From the NCBI RefSeq assembly GCF_029335485.1, contig NZ_JARJLM010000559.1, positions 39,887-103,886 on the forward strand: a DNA stretch of 64,000 nt. Reading direction: 5' to 3'. The notes beneath the pieces are model-generated. The model saw only the letters and a program-made list of their open reading frames with translations, did not search any database and was not told the origin of the DNA. Positions 28,624-37,604 of the stretch are shown here, one piece after another. A program made the position numbers and the translations under genes. Numbering within the stretch: the first letter of the stretch is position 1; each line of letters begins with the position of its first letter. Origin of the DNA: Cupriavidus basilensis. Lineage in GTDB: Bacteria; Pseudomonadota; Gammaproteobacteria; Burkholderiales; Burkholderiaceae.

Positions 28624-31248
28624 CTATAGGGCGAGCGCGTGTGCTTCAGTGGAGTTCTTTACGATACTCGCAAGTTCCTCAACAACGCTGGCGCTGTCAG
28701 AGCCGGAAAAGACGATTGGCGCATCTAACACGGATTCGGTCACTGGGAGTGCTACCACTTCCACAGAAGATTCAGTGGATTCAGTAGGTTCCGAGGTTCT
28801 CTCGCCTTTCGCAATGCGCAGTGTGGTGTTCGCTATCTGCTTACCGAGTGACTGGAGGGACATCTCGAGGGCGTCCAGCTTTCTATTAACTTCTGCTGAA
28901 GTCTGAGCGTGACTATCGAACAACCGTGCCAGGCGATTCTCCATCCTTCGGAGGCGGCGGGAGGATGGGCGATTGTCATCGACGCTCGGCAAAAATGAAG
29001 CTAACAGGCCTATGAGCGGGAGCGACGACAAGCGCTGTTGCCAGAGCACCGCAGAGAGTTTCTGTACTCGAACGGCATTGATGCGTCCTTCCTCGGAGAA
29101 CCTGATGTCGCGTATGACATGAGTTTTCGGATCACCGCGTCTGACGCGCTCCAAAAAGTGTGCGAAACCGCTCGGGTCTGGGTCGCGGCGGAGGAGAACT
29201 CGATATGCATTAATCACGAATGCGCTGTCATCCGGACCAAGTAGTTCATGAAGACGGTAGACGTTACCTGGAGTTCTGGTTTGGTTTGAAGCGGGAGAGG
29301 GGTTTACATTTTCAAGCATGGTCTTCTGATTCAAATCTGACAGGTCGGACACATCGGATACCGTGAAAGCGCTATCGGAATTGTCGGGCGTCGCGTGCAG
29401 CGTTGAGGCTGGCGCAGGTGTTGCAATGGGCGTGGCCACCTGCGTGTGGGATTCAAATGAAAGAGCTGATTTTAGAAACGACGTGAGACGCCAAACGCGC
29501 GACGCATGGATGCTCCGAATCTCGTCATTCATTCTCGCAACAGCTGCGGCGAGATCTTGAGCGCGCACCTTTTCGTCGAGCAGTTGTGACCGCAACTCCG
29601 CCTCACACGCCGCATACGACTCCACTAGCTGATTCTGTGTAGCAACTTTTGCTGATAGCTCAGTTGAATGGGTTGTACTCTTTTCGTAATCCTCACGAAG
29701 CTGGTCAAGCTCGCGCTCAAGAGTGCTCGCCTTTTCGCGTGCCTCTTGCTCGAGTTGTCGGCACTCCAGTTGAATTGTATGCAATTGCCGCGTCAGCAAC
29801 AGTTCGCGCTGTGCATGCTCTTGACGTAGCGCATCAGCCTGTTCGCTATGCAGACGCGCATTGTCGGCAGTTTCCTTGTTGGCACGCTGCTGGAAGGTCA
29901 ATAACTGAGCGCCGATTTCCTGCTCGCGCCGTGTCCGTTCTTGCTCTGATTTGAGAAGATCTTGCCGGACAGATTGCAATTGCTCTACGAAATACTGCTC
30001 ACGCTCGATATGCTCTTGCCGCAGGGTGTGCATTCGTTGACTATAGATTTGCGCTTGGTCGACGCTCTCTTGGTTGGCGCGCTGTTGGATGGATAATAGC
30101 TGGGTGCTGACTTCCTGTTCGCGCCGTGTCCGTTCCTGCTCCACTCTGAGCAGGTCTTGCTGGACGGATTGCAACTGCTCTACTAAGAGTCGCTCGCGCT
30201 CGGCGCCATTCTGGTCGGCACGTTGTTGTGTGGACAACAATTGGGCGCCGACTTCTTGTTCGCGACGTACCATGGCACGGAGAAGGTCTTCCAGCTCACG
30301 AGTCGTCTTAGCTGCTTGGTCTACTAGCATCCGTTCCCTCAATGCCCAGTCTCGCTCTAGTCGGTGGAGTCTTTGTTGAGCAGTGGACCATTGCTGGGAG
30401 ACGGCTTGTTCGCGTTCGCCTATTTCCTTGTCTTGCGAAGCCAACTTAAGGGTGAGGCGCTCAATCTCAAGATTTATTGCGCTCTCACGCTGCGCGAATT
30501 GGGCCTGTGCCTCCCTTGTTCGGGAGTCAAAGCGCTCCTCAATCAGTTTGTGAAATGTGGCGCTGGCGGTGCCGTTGAGGCGAAAACTATCAAAAACGTT
30601 CGGGGGTGCAGCAAAGGCATTTTTAAGCTCAGGATATGCGTCGGAGACATAGTAGCGGTTCAGGCCGTCGAAATAGACCGGCGTATATCCATAGCCTAGA
30701 ATCAGCGCCTCCCAGTTCCCGTGCGTCTCGATTTGCGTCAACGGTAATGTGCTTTCCACCACAACAATCCACGGCCGGACAGGGCAAGTGCCCCAACTGC
30801 TTAGAACCTGCCGCTCTAGTCCCTCCACGTCGATCTTTAGCCAATGTACGTCTTGGTCCGCACGCGTGTTCAAGATCGCGCTTAGCGGAATGCACGATAC
30901 GGCAATCTCCCTGATGTCAAATCCGCGCTGGCGATGTTGTTCGGCAATGGCCGGATCGGCGGTGGAGATCCCGGTTCCGGGAATTTCGAAGAACGGGAGA
31001 ACCGCAGGCCCCGCACCTACCGCCGCCTGAATCACGATGTCCTCGGGCCGGGCTTGGCGGAGCGCTTCCGCGTAAAACGGTGTTGGCTCGACGTGGATGC
31101 CACGCCAGCCGTGCTCGTAGAAGGCCAGACTGACCGAGTCCACCAGTGGGTCTTGGGCTCCGACGTCGATATAAAAGCCTTTTCCGACGTGAGATAGTGC
31201 ACGCCAGAGCATGACGTCTTCGAAATTTTGGGCGTAGGATGTGATCAT
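28624..31248 (-). CDS. FkbM methyltransferase with long coiled coil and DUF4214 domain
   Basis: An 874-residue protein. Residues 1-205 form an FkbM-type SAM methyltransferase (SYAQNFEDVMLWRAL, GFYIDVGAQDP, HWLKIDVEGLERQVL). Residues about 235-580 are a charged coiled coil, with three imperfect repeats starting at Arg328, Arg375 and Arg440 (RREQEvg/i...QRA). Residues about 662-725 match DUF4214 (DDSAFVINAYRVLLRRDPDPSGF). A Ser/Thr/Glu-rich tail follows. The methyltransferase probably acts on a sugar hydroxyl of the capsule. The coiled coil suggests a spacer or ruler, as in WbdD-type chain terminators, but no kinase domain is present. It lies between kpsD and the triple transferase in the same orientation. 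Confidence 0.85.
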   Translation of the reverse strand: MITSYAQNFEDVMLWRALSHVGKGFYIDVGAQDPLVDSVSLAFYEHGWRGIHVEPTPFYAEALRQARPEDIVIQAAVGAGPAVLPFFEIPGTGISTADPAIAEQHRQRGFDIREIAVSCIPLSAILNTRADQDVHWLKIDVEGLERQVLSSWGTCPVRPWIVVVESTLPLTQIETHGNWEALILGYGYTPVYFDGLNRYYVSDAYPELKNAFAAPPNVFDSFRLNGTASATFHKLIEERFDSRTREAQAQFAQRESAINLEIERLTLKLASQDKEIGEREQAVSQQWSTAQQRLHRLERDWALRERMLVDQAAKTTRELEDLLRAMVRREQEVGAQLLSTQQRADQNGAERERLLVEQLQSVQQDLLRVEQERTRREQEVSTQLLSIQQRANQESVDQAQIYSQRMHTLRQEHIEREQYFVEQLQSVRQDLLKSEQERTRREQEIGAQLLTFQQRANKETADNARLHSEQADALRQEHAQRELLLTRQLHTIQLECRQLEQEAREKASTLERELDQLREDYEKSTTHSTELSAKVATQNQLVESYAACEAELRSQLLDEKVRAQDLAAAVARMNDEIRSIHASRVWRLTSFLKSALSFESHTQVATPIATPAPASTLHATPDNSDSAFTVSDVSDLSDLNQKTMLENVNPSPASNQTRTPGNVYRLHELLGPDDSAFVINAYRVLLRRDPDPSGFAHFLERVRRGDPKTHVIRDIRFSEEGRINAVRVQKLSAVLWQQRLSSLPLIGLLASFLPSVDDNRPSSRRLRRMENRLARLFDSHAQTSAEVNRKLDALEMSLQSLGKQIANTTLRIAKGERTSEPTESTESSVEVVALPVTESVLDAPIVFSGSDSASVVEELASIVKNSTEAHALAL
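29737..30267 (-). repeat. Imperfect in-frame repeats encoding coiled coil
   Basis: Three in-frame copies begin at 30267, 30126 and 29931 (minus strand). The second and third are 195 bases long, and the first is 141 bases because it lacks an 18-codon segment. Similarity is visible at the DNA level, including the shared stretch encoding EQERTRREQE. This points to recent internal duplication, and the copy number could vary between strains. Confidence 0.75.
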
Positions 31249-31609
31249 GCCGTATTTTAAGAGCTACATCGTCGGCTTAATTGTTGGATTAGTACCCATT
31301 ATTTTGGTGATTTCATGTGTTGAGGTATGGTGCGTCAAGTGCGCTGCACTATGGGTGACGTGTTCGCTTGTGCCCGTAGTCGTCAGCGCCCTTACCATGC
31401 TTCCAGAAGACGATCCGGTCTATCGTCTCGCTTAATGGGCTGGTGGATCGGTGCCTGCCTCGGTCACCGCGCTGTTGGCACACTGGATCGTCAATCGTGG
31501 AGTCGAGGCAGCAGTCTGCCGGAGTTGCCCCTGAATTTCTCCTCAATCACGCACTGCACCTCGTTGACTCCCGAACGAAGGTGCTGCCTCAGGCAATCAG
31601 CTTAGATTC
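31249..31609. other. Intergenic gap between kpsD stop and fkbM-like start
   Basis: This 361-base gap separates two minus-strand genes of the same block. A minus-strand TTGACG with a TGAAAT 17 bases downstream could be a weak promoter for the fkbM-like gene. A plus-strand frame from ATG 31247 to 31435 would encode about 62 mostly hydrophobic residues preceded by AGGAT, but it runs against the operon and has no recognised relatives. No terminator is clear. Confidence 0.4.
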
Positions 31610-32773
31610 TCACTTAAACGTATTCACAGTAGTGACCACCGGATATGCAACCGAGAACACTACATTCAAGAACTTCTGCAATTCCGCGATCGGCGCGTTC
31701 GACACATACAACAGATCCTTGTTGTCCATCGGGAACGTCTGCGCCACAAAGAAGCTGCCGGGGTCTTTCAGGTTGATGCGGTAGACCACCGGCACCTTGC
31801 CGTTCTGCGTCGTCCGCACCGGCTGATTGGGCCAGGGCAGGGCGGAGGCATCCTCAAAGCGGAAGATGAACACCCCTTGTGCATCGGAGCGAGCGTCTTC
31901 CAAGCCGCCGGCGCGGGCGATGGCCTGGGCCAGCGTGATGCCTTGCGCTTCGAAATTGACTTCCTGGTTCTTGCCGGTCGCGCCCAGCGCAGTAAAGCTG
32001 AGCGGCTGATATAGAGCGGTCACCACATCGCCGGCGCGCAGGGGCACGTTCTGGCGGGGATCGCGGATGATGGTTTGCAGTGGCAGGGCCTGGACCTCGC
32101 TGCCGCGGGTGACCTGAATGGTCATTTTGTCCACGGGCTGGCGGACGCCTCCCGCGCTTGCAACGGCGTCCAGCAGGCGTTCGCCACGCGGGGTGAGTTG
32201 CATGCGGGTGCTTGCACCGACGTCGCCGACCACTGTCACATAGGACGTTACATTTTTTGACAATCGTACCAGCACCTGCGGCTGGTTCGCCTTGCCCTTC
32301 AGGGCGGCGGTAATGGCGCGCTCCACCTCCGTGGTGGTGCGGCCAACTGCCTTGATCTGGCCGGCAAACGGGATATTGATATAGCCGTCGCCGCTGACCA
32401 TTTGCTCCGGCAGGACCGTGACGCGCGCATTGGTGGGCGCGACCCGGGGGTCCATTCCCGAGGCGCCGAACAACGTGGCCGGCGGCGCTTCCCAGACGGA
32501 AACCTCAAGCGTGTCGCCCACGCCAAGCTGCTGCTGGAATTGTGCCTTGTTGCCCAGGGTGCGGGCAAAATCGCCGGGCTGGCGCTCTTTCAGCAGGCGC
32601 TGCGCGACATCTTCCGTGACGTCGACAATCTGAATGCCCGCCGTGACCGAGGCCTTGACAGAGTCCTGCACCTGGGACTTGGTCGGGCCGGAGGATGGGA
32701 CGAAGGAACAAGCGGTAAGGCTAGCCGTGCTGATGGTCGACACGGCCACCAACAAGGCGGATAGGCTGCGCAT
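31610..32773 (-). CDS. kpsD: Capsule export outer-membrane lipoprotein (Wza/KpsD/CtrA/WcbC family)
   Basis: A 387-residue secreted lipoprotein. The signal peptide ends at a lipobox with Cys22 (LTAC). The Poly_export domain begins at LGVGDTLEVSVWEAP (about residue 85), with SGDGYINIPFAGQIKAVGRT following. SLBB-like segments follow (VTVVGDVGASTRMQLTPRG, and GITLAQAIARAGGL). The C-terminus carries an amphipathic helix that would line the outer-membrane pore, as in Wza. It forms the outer-membrane exit for the polymer delivered by KpsE. It is divergent from the glycosyltransferase gene at 32,821, with only 47 bases between annotated starts. Confidence 0.92.
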   Translation of the reverse strand: MRSLSALLVAVSTISTASLTACSFVPSSGPTKSQVQDSVKASVTAGIQIVDVTEDVAQRLLKERQPGDFARTLGNKAQFQQQLGVGDTLEVSVWEAPPATLFGASGMDPRVAPTNARVTVLPEQMVSGDGYINIPFAGQIKAVGRTTTEVERAITAALKGKANQPQVLVRLSKNVTSYVTVVGDVGASTRMQLTPRGERLLDAVASAGGVRQPVDKMTIQVTRGSEVQALPLQTIIRDPRQNVPLRAGDVVTALYQPLSFTALGATGKNQEVNFEAQGITLAQAIARAGGLEDARSDAQGVFIFRFEDASALPWPNQPVRTTQNGKVPVVYRINLKDPGSFFVAQTFPMDNKDLLYVSNAPIAELQKFLNVVFSVAYPVVTTVNTFK

Positions 32774-32807
32774 TCTGAGGTGTTTCTTCTTAAGGCTGGG
32801 CGAATTT

Positions 32808-32837
32808 TTGCAATTATGGCATGTTCGTAGCTAAAAT
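32808..32837 (+). promoter_or_regulatory. Candidate sigma-70 promoter for glycosyltransferase-kpsC-manC block
   Basis: TTGCAA at 32808-32813 and TAAAAT at 32832-32837 are separated by 18 bases. The -10 lies inside the longest reading frame of the downstream gene. If this promoter is real, transcription begins near 32844 and translation must start further downstream, for example at the in-frame GTG at 32926. Confidence 0.45.
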
Positions 32838-34080
32838 ACGCGAACTTGCCGGCAATCTCGTTTGTGGACTTGTTGGAATATCCTCACACTCCCGTTCGCG
32901 GGCTTCCTCGTGCAGTGACAAGACAGTGATTCCCATCTACCTGGACGTTACGCGGCTCTTGGATCGGCTGGCCAAGCGGACGCTGCCGACCGGCGTGGAT
33001 CGCGTTGGTCTTGCCTACATCAGGCACTATGCGTACCGGGCGCGGGCCGTGCTGAGCGAACGCGGCTTCCATGTCGTGATGTCTGAGCGCGAGTCGGCGC
33101 AGGCTTTCGATATGCTGTTGAGCCAGGATTTCACCCGTGCAAGGGGGGCGCAGGTCCTGATGGCGCGCGCCGTCCTCGGCGCCCTTAGGCGCGACCGGGT
33201 TGGCCTCGGCATACTGCTGCATACCAGTCATTCCGGAATGGAGTTCGACCGATATTTTAAGGCGATGACAAAGAGGGGAATTCGTGCCGTATTTATGGTG
33301 CACGATTTGATCCCGCTCACGCATGCTGAGTATTGCCGTCCCGGAGTGCTTGAAACGCACTACAAAAGAATGAGTGTGGCACTCGGTCATGCCGCAGGCA
33401 TTATTGCCAATTCCCAATCCACCCTGGATTCTCTTGCCGAGGAGTCCCTCCGCGCCGGTTGGGTAGTGCCCAGAACCGTGGTCGCCCGCCTTGCTTCGGG
33501 TGTGCCGGCGGGGGCAGTCGGTGCACGCCCTCTTCCGCAGCCTTATTTCGTCATGCTCGGCACCATTGAGCCTCGCAAGAATCATTGGTTTGCCCTGCAT
33601 GTCTGGCGTCGCCTGGTTGAAATCCATGGCGAGAGCGCGCCGACGCTTGTTGTCATAGGGCGGCGCGGCTGGGAGTGCGAGAATGTCGTCGATATGCTCG
33701 AACGCTGCGCGCCCTTGCGTGGCAAGGTGATCGAGGAAGGCGACTGTTCCGACGAGCGTTTATTCAACTATCTACACCATGCGCAGGCCTTGCTCTTCCC
33801 ATCCTTTGTCGAGGGATACGGCATGCCGCTGGCCGAGGCGCTGGCGCTTCGGGTGCCGGTGATTGCCAGCAATCTGCCGGTATTCCGTGAGATTGCAGGG
33901 GACATTCCCGATTATCTCGATCCGCTCGACGGTCCGGGCTGGATGGCACGCATCATGGAATACAGCACGGCGGCAAGTTCGGCGCGGGCCTCTCAGCTGG
34001 TGCGGATCGAAGATTTTCGCGAGCCGACCTGGCGGGAGCATTTCGAGGTGGTTGACCAGTTCATCGAGGAGCTGGCGTAG
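32821..34080 (+). CDS. GT4-family glycosyltransferase (WcbB-like)
   Basis: Up to 419 residues. Family similarity begins at IPIYLDVTRLLDRLAKRTLP (from about residue 37), followed by PTGVDRVGLAYI. The donor domain has MLGTIEPRKNHWFALHVWRR and the retaining motif PSFVEGYGMPLAEALALRVP. The first 35 residues are unlike the family and a candidate promoter overlaps them, so GTG at 32926 may be the true start. In Burkholderia pseudomallei capsule I a related transferase gene neighbours the kpsC homologue. kpsC begins at the base after this stop codon, so the two are probably co-expressed. Donor sugar unknown. Confidence 0.86.
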   Translation: MFVAKIRELAGNLVCGLVGISSHSRSRASSCSDKTVIPIYLDVTRLLDRLAKRTLPTGVDRVGLAYIRHYAYRARAVLSERGFHVVMSERESAQAFDMLLSQDFTRARGAQVLMARAVLGALRRDRVGLGILLHTSHSGMEFDRYFKAMTKRGIRAVFMVHDLIPLTHAEYCRPGVLETHYKRMSVALGHAAGIIANSQSTLDSLAEESLRAGWVVPRTVVARLASGVPAGAVGARPLPQPYFVMLGTIEPRKNHWFALHVWRRLVEIHGESAPTLVVIGRRGWECENVVDMLERCAPLRGKVIEEGDCSDERLFNYLHHAQALLFPSFVEGYGMPLAEALALRVPVIASNLPVFREIAGDIPDYLDPLDGPGWMARIMEYSTAASSARASQLVRIEDFREPTWREHFEVVDQFIEELA

Positions 34081-36009
34081 ATGAGTGGTGCGGGCGCCGC
34101 GAATGGCGTGGGGGCGGAGCGCCCGGCGGGATCAGCGCTGTTCCGTCTGATGCGGCTCGCCAACCCCGCCGCGCCGGCTTTGCTGGCCGGCCCTGTCTGG
34201 TCTTCATGCGGGGGCGGGGTGCCGATGCTTTCGTGGTTTGAACTGCCGGGCCCGGGCAGGGCGGATACCCGGCTGGAGCGGGCCGTGGCGAATGCGCTGG
34301 CCGGCCCAAGCGCGCGGAGTCTTGGGACTTCGCCAGACTTGCCCGGTTTGATGGCTCGTGTGGCTGCCGCTTGTGCAGAGCCCGTTGGCGATACCGTACC
34401 CTCCTGCCCGCCAGAGCTGGCCGAACCGCGCAGCAAACCGCGGGTGTTGCTTGTTGACCAACCTTGCAGCCTGAGAGCCGGCCAGGCTGCCTTCGATCGG
34501 ATGGTGTCGGCAGCGATCGCCGAACATCCCGCGGCGGAATTCTGGATCTGGCCGCCTCCCGGCGGCAAGCGGGGCGGCATGTCGCTCCTGCGCGGGTTGC
34601 CGTCTGATGTTCGCACTATTGACAGCGGATTCAGTCTTTTTGCGGCGCTGGCACATGTCGATCACTTCTATACCGTCAGCGCGCCGGAGGGCATGCAGGC
34701 TTTGTTGGCCGGTGTGCCCGTGCATGTATTCGGCAGGCCGTACTACGCTGGCTGGGGCCTGACGCAGGATGCGCTGCCGATGCCCGAGCGCCGCGCCAGG
34801 CCAACGCTTGCCGCGCTGTTCGACGTGGTGTATCTACGCCTTGCGTCCTACTTTGACCCGGAAGCGCACCGCGCCGGCACGTTGACGCAAGTGCTTGAGA
34901 GCATCGAACTGCAACGCGCGGTGCGGGCCCGCTATGCGGATTGCGAGCGGGTGACCGGCTTGCGCTTTCAGATCTGGAAGCGGCATTTCGCCACGCCTTT
35001 CCTCACGGCGGGCGGCGGTGAGCTGCGCTGGTCCGACTTGCCGGCCGAGCTCAAGCCGGGCGAACGTGTGGCGCTATGGGGCGGTAAAAGCAGCGATGGC
35101 ATACCTGCGGGTACGCCCATGCTGCGCATGGAAGATGGATTTTTCCATTCGGACGGCCTGGGATCCGATATGAACGCGCCGTGCAGCCAGGTAATGGATC
35201 GCCAGGGCCTGTACTTCGATGCGCGCAGCCCGAATGAGTTGACACAGATCTTGAATGGCGTCCATTTCGATGCCGCCGAACTCGCGCGTGCGTCAGCGTT
35301 GCGTGAACTGGTGGCCCGGCTGGGCGTGACCAAGTACAACCTGGGCCGGCGCACGCCAGCGTGGCGGGCGCCGGTCGGAAAGACGGTGATTCTGGTGCCG
35401 GGCCAGGTGGCGGACGATGCTTCGATCCGCTTTGGCACCGGGGCGCTGGGCACGGCTGAAGCGCTGCTCGAGGAGGTGCGTCGGCGCAATCCGGACGGTT
35501 TCATTGTCTACAAGCCGCACCCCGATGTGCTTTCAGGCAACCGGGTGGGGCTGGTGCAGGCCAGAGAGCTGGCCGACATCGTGGATGCCGAGGCCGACTT
35601 GCTGTCGCTGGTCGATTGCGCGGACGAAGTACATGTGTTGTCTTCGCTCGCGGGCTTCGATGCACTGCTGCGCGGTAAGAGCGTGTTCACCTACGGCTTG
35701 CCGTTCTATGCCGGATGGGGCCTGACCGAGGACGCGCTGCCGCAGCCCTGGCGCCAGCGGACGTTGACGCTGGACATGCTGGTTGCCGGCGTGCTGCTGC
35801 GCTACCCGGTCTACTGGGATTGGCGCACCCGGCTATTCACCACGCCCGAGGCCGTGGTGCACAAGCTGGGGCGTACGGCGGGACGCCCGCTGGTGCCGAT
35901 CGCGCGCGATCGTGGTCGATTGTTGCGTAAGGTGTGGCGCTGGAGTCGCAATGCGGTACGGTATGGATGTTGGGCATGGCAGCGGCGAAGGCCGGAACGT
36001 GTCCATTGA
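34081..36009 (+). CDS. kpsC: Capsule polysaccharide biosynthesis protein KpsC (Kdo linker polymerase), WcbA-like
   Basis: A 642-residue protein with two tandem Kdo-transferase modules. Each carries the family hallmark: FGRPYYAGWGLTQDALP near residues 221-237 and YGLPFYAGWGLTEDALP near 538-554. SAPEGMQALLAG and LSSLAGFDALLRG precede them, and YKPHPDVLSGNR is in the second half. KpsC alternates beta-2,4 and beta-2,7 Kdo additions to extend the linker begun by KpsS. Its presence with KpsS argues that this capsule uses the conserved poly-Kdo linker. It starts directly after the glycosyltransferase stop and is followed by manC after 84 bases. Confidence 0.94.
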   Translation: MSGAGAANGVGAERPAGSALFRLMRLANPAAPALLAGPVWSSCGGGVPMLSWFELPGPGRADTRLERAVANALAGPSARSLGTSPDLPGLMARVAAACAEPVGDTVPSCPPELAEPRSKPRVLLVDQPCSLRAGQAAFDRMVSAAIAEHPAAEFWIWPPPGGKRGGMSLLRGLPSDVRTIDSGFSLFAALAHVDHFYTVSAPEGMQALLAGVPVHVFGRPYYAGWGLTQDALPMPERRARPTLAALFDVVYLRLASYFDPEAHRAGTLTQVLESIELQRAVRARYADCERVTGLRFQIWKRHFATPFLTAGGGELRWSDLPAELKPGERVALWGGKSSDGIPAGTPMLRMEDGFFHSDGLGSDMNAPCSQVMDRQGLYFDARSPNELTQILNGVHFDAAELARASALRELVARLGVTKYNLGRRTPAWRAPVGKTVILVPGQVADDASIRFGTGALGTAEALLEEVRRRNPDGFIVYKPHPDVLSGNRVGLVQARELADIVDAEADLLSLVDCADEVHVLSSLAGFDALLRGKSVFTYGLPFYAGWGLTEDALPQPWRQRTLTLDMLVAGVLLRYPVYWDWRTRLFTTPEAVVHKLGRTAGRPLVPIARDRGRLLRKVWRWSRNAVRYGCWAWQRRRPERVH

Positions 36010-36093
36010 TTTTCTGGTGGTATTGGGGAACCGGCCTTGCATCTGCACAAGGTGGTCCTCGTTGATCGAGTCTTAGTCCTTGTGGGAGTTGGC

Positions 36094-37518
36094 ATGAATA
36101 TTCATCCCGTCATTCTTTGTGGCGGCAGTGGGACCCGTCTGTGGCCCATGTCTCGCGGTGGTTATCCGAAGCAGTATCTGAAACTCACCGGCGAACACAC
36201 GCTGGTGCAGCAGACCGCACTGCGTCTGCGGGGCGTGGCCGATGTGGCAGCGCCCATCGTCATCACCAACGCAGAGCAACGCTTCCTCGTCGCCGAGCAA
36301 CTGCGCAGCATCGATGTGAAACCCTCGTCGATCGTGCTGGAGCCGGTCGGCCGCAATACCGCTCCCGCTGTGGCTGTGGCCGCATTGCTTGCGCTACAGG
36401 CAACGCCGGATGCACTCCTGCTCGTGTTGCCCTCCGACCATGTGATCCTGGACGACGCGGTGTTCGGCAAGCTGGCCACGATTGCGGCGAATATCGCCAA
36501 GGACAGCTATCTGGTGACTTTCGGCATCGAGCCGACCGAGCCGCACACGGGCTATGGCTATATCCGCAGTGGCGAAGCCCTGGCTGCCGACGACGGCGCC
36601 TATCTGGTCGAGCGCTTTGTGGAGAAGCCGGACTCCGCCACCGCCGGCCGTTTTCTCGAGGAGGGCGGCTACTACTGGAACAGCGGCATGTTCATGCTGA
36701 AGGCGTCAGCCTATCTGGAGGAGTTGCGCCGCCATGAGCCGGAAATCCTGCGCCAGGCCGAGCTGGCCGTCGAAGCTGGCAAACGCGATGCCGACTTCCT
36801 GCGTCTGGACGCGGAGGCATTCAGTGCCAGCCCGAACGTGTCGATCGACTACGCCGTGATGGAAAAGACCGAGCGCGCTGCAGTAGTGACCGCAGCCGGC
36901 TTGGGCTGGAACGACATCGGCTCGTGGACGGCGTTGGCCGATATTGCAGCCGCCGACGACAACGGAAACGCGCTCTTCGGCGACGTGTTGGTCGAAGACG
37001 CAAGCAATACGTATGTACGCGCCGAGCACCGTATGGTCGCGGTAGTTGGCGTGCAGGACCTGGTTATCGTGGAAACCGCCGATGCCATCCTGGTCTCTCG
37101 CCGCGACAGGGCGCAGGACGTGAAGAAGATCGTCGAGCAATTGAACCGCTCGGGCCGGCATGAGTCGGTTACCCACCGCAGGGTGTTCCGGCCTTGGGGT
37201 TCGTATGAGGGGATCGATCAGGGCGATCGCTTCCAGGTCAAGCGTATCGTGGTCAAACCGGGCTCGTCCCTGAGCTTGCAGATGCACCATCATCGGGCCG
37301 AGCACTGGATCGTGGTACGCGGTACCGCCAAGGTCTTCAACGGAGATCAGGTGTTGTTGCTGTCGGAAAACCAGTCGACCTATATTCCGCTCGGCGTGAC
37401 GCACCGGCTGGAAAATCCTGGCAAGATCCCGCTCGAACTGATCGAAGTGCAATCCGGCTCTTATCTCGGCGAAGACGACATCGTGCGATTCGAAGATCAC
37501 TACGGTCGCGTTCAGTGA
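36094..37518 (+). CDS. manC: Mannose-1-phosphate guanylyltransferase / mannose-6-phosphate isomerase
   Basis: A 474-residue bifunctional type II enzyme. The N-terminal nucleotidyltransferase has CGGSGTRLWPMSRGGYPKQY and VERFVEKPD; the C-terminal cupin-like isomerase has RPWGSYEGID, KRIVVKPGSSLSLQMHHHRAEHW and PLGVTHRLENPG. It makes GDP-mannose, the precursor for Gmd. ATG at 36094 is preferred because GGGAG lies seven bases upstream and the family starts at this residue; an earlier frame start at 36037 lacks support. It belongs to the kpsC transcription unit. Confidence 0.95.
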   Translation: MNIHPVILCGGSGTRLWPMSRGGYPKQYLKLTGEHTLVQQTALRLRGVADVAAPIVITNAEQRFLVAEQLRSIDVKPSSIVLEPVGRNTAPAVAVAALLALQATPDALLLVLPSDHVILDDAVFGKLATIAANIAKDSYLVTFGIEPTEPHTGYGYIRSGEALAADDGAYLVERFVEKPDSATAGRFLEEGGYYWNSGMFMLKASAYLEELRRHEPEILRQAELAVEAGKRDADFLRLDAEAFSASPNVSIDYAVMEKTERAAVVTAAGLGWNDIGSWTALADIAAADDNGNALFGDVLVEDASNTYVRAEHRMVAVVGVQDLVIVETADAILVSRRDRAQDVKKIVEQLNRSGRHESVTHRRVFRPWGSYEGIDQGDRFQVKRIVVKPGSSLSLQMHHHRAEHWIVVRGTAKVFNGDQVLLLSENQSTYIPLGVTHRLENPGKIPLELIEVQSGSYLGEDDIVRFEDHYGRVQ

Positions 37519-37604
37519 GTGTTTGAGGGAGGGGCTGGCCGCCACGCCATTGTCATTCCGACATGCCACCCGGGGCCAGTCATAACGACCTTACGGAAGC
37601 TGCA

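Noticed and set aside
29737-30267. CRISPR-like repeat array
   Set aside because: The repeats are in-frame coding sequence with heptad-like composition and unequal spacing, not direct repeats with unique spacers.
31247-31435. Small hydrophobic plus-strand ORF
   Set aside because: It has an AGGAT upstream and could span the membrane, but it overlaps the fkbM-like start, opposes the operon and has no known relatives; kept only as a note in the gap entry.
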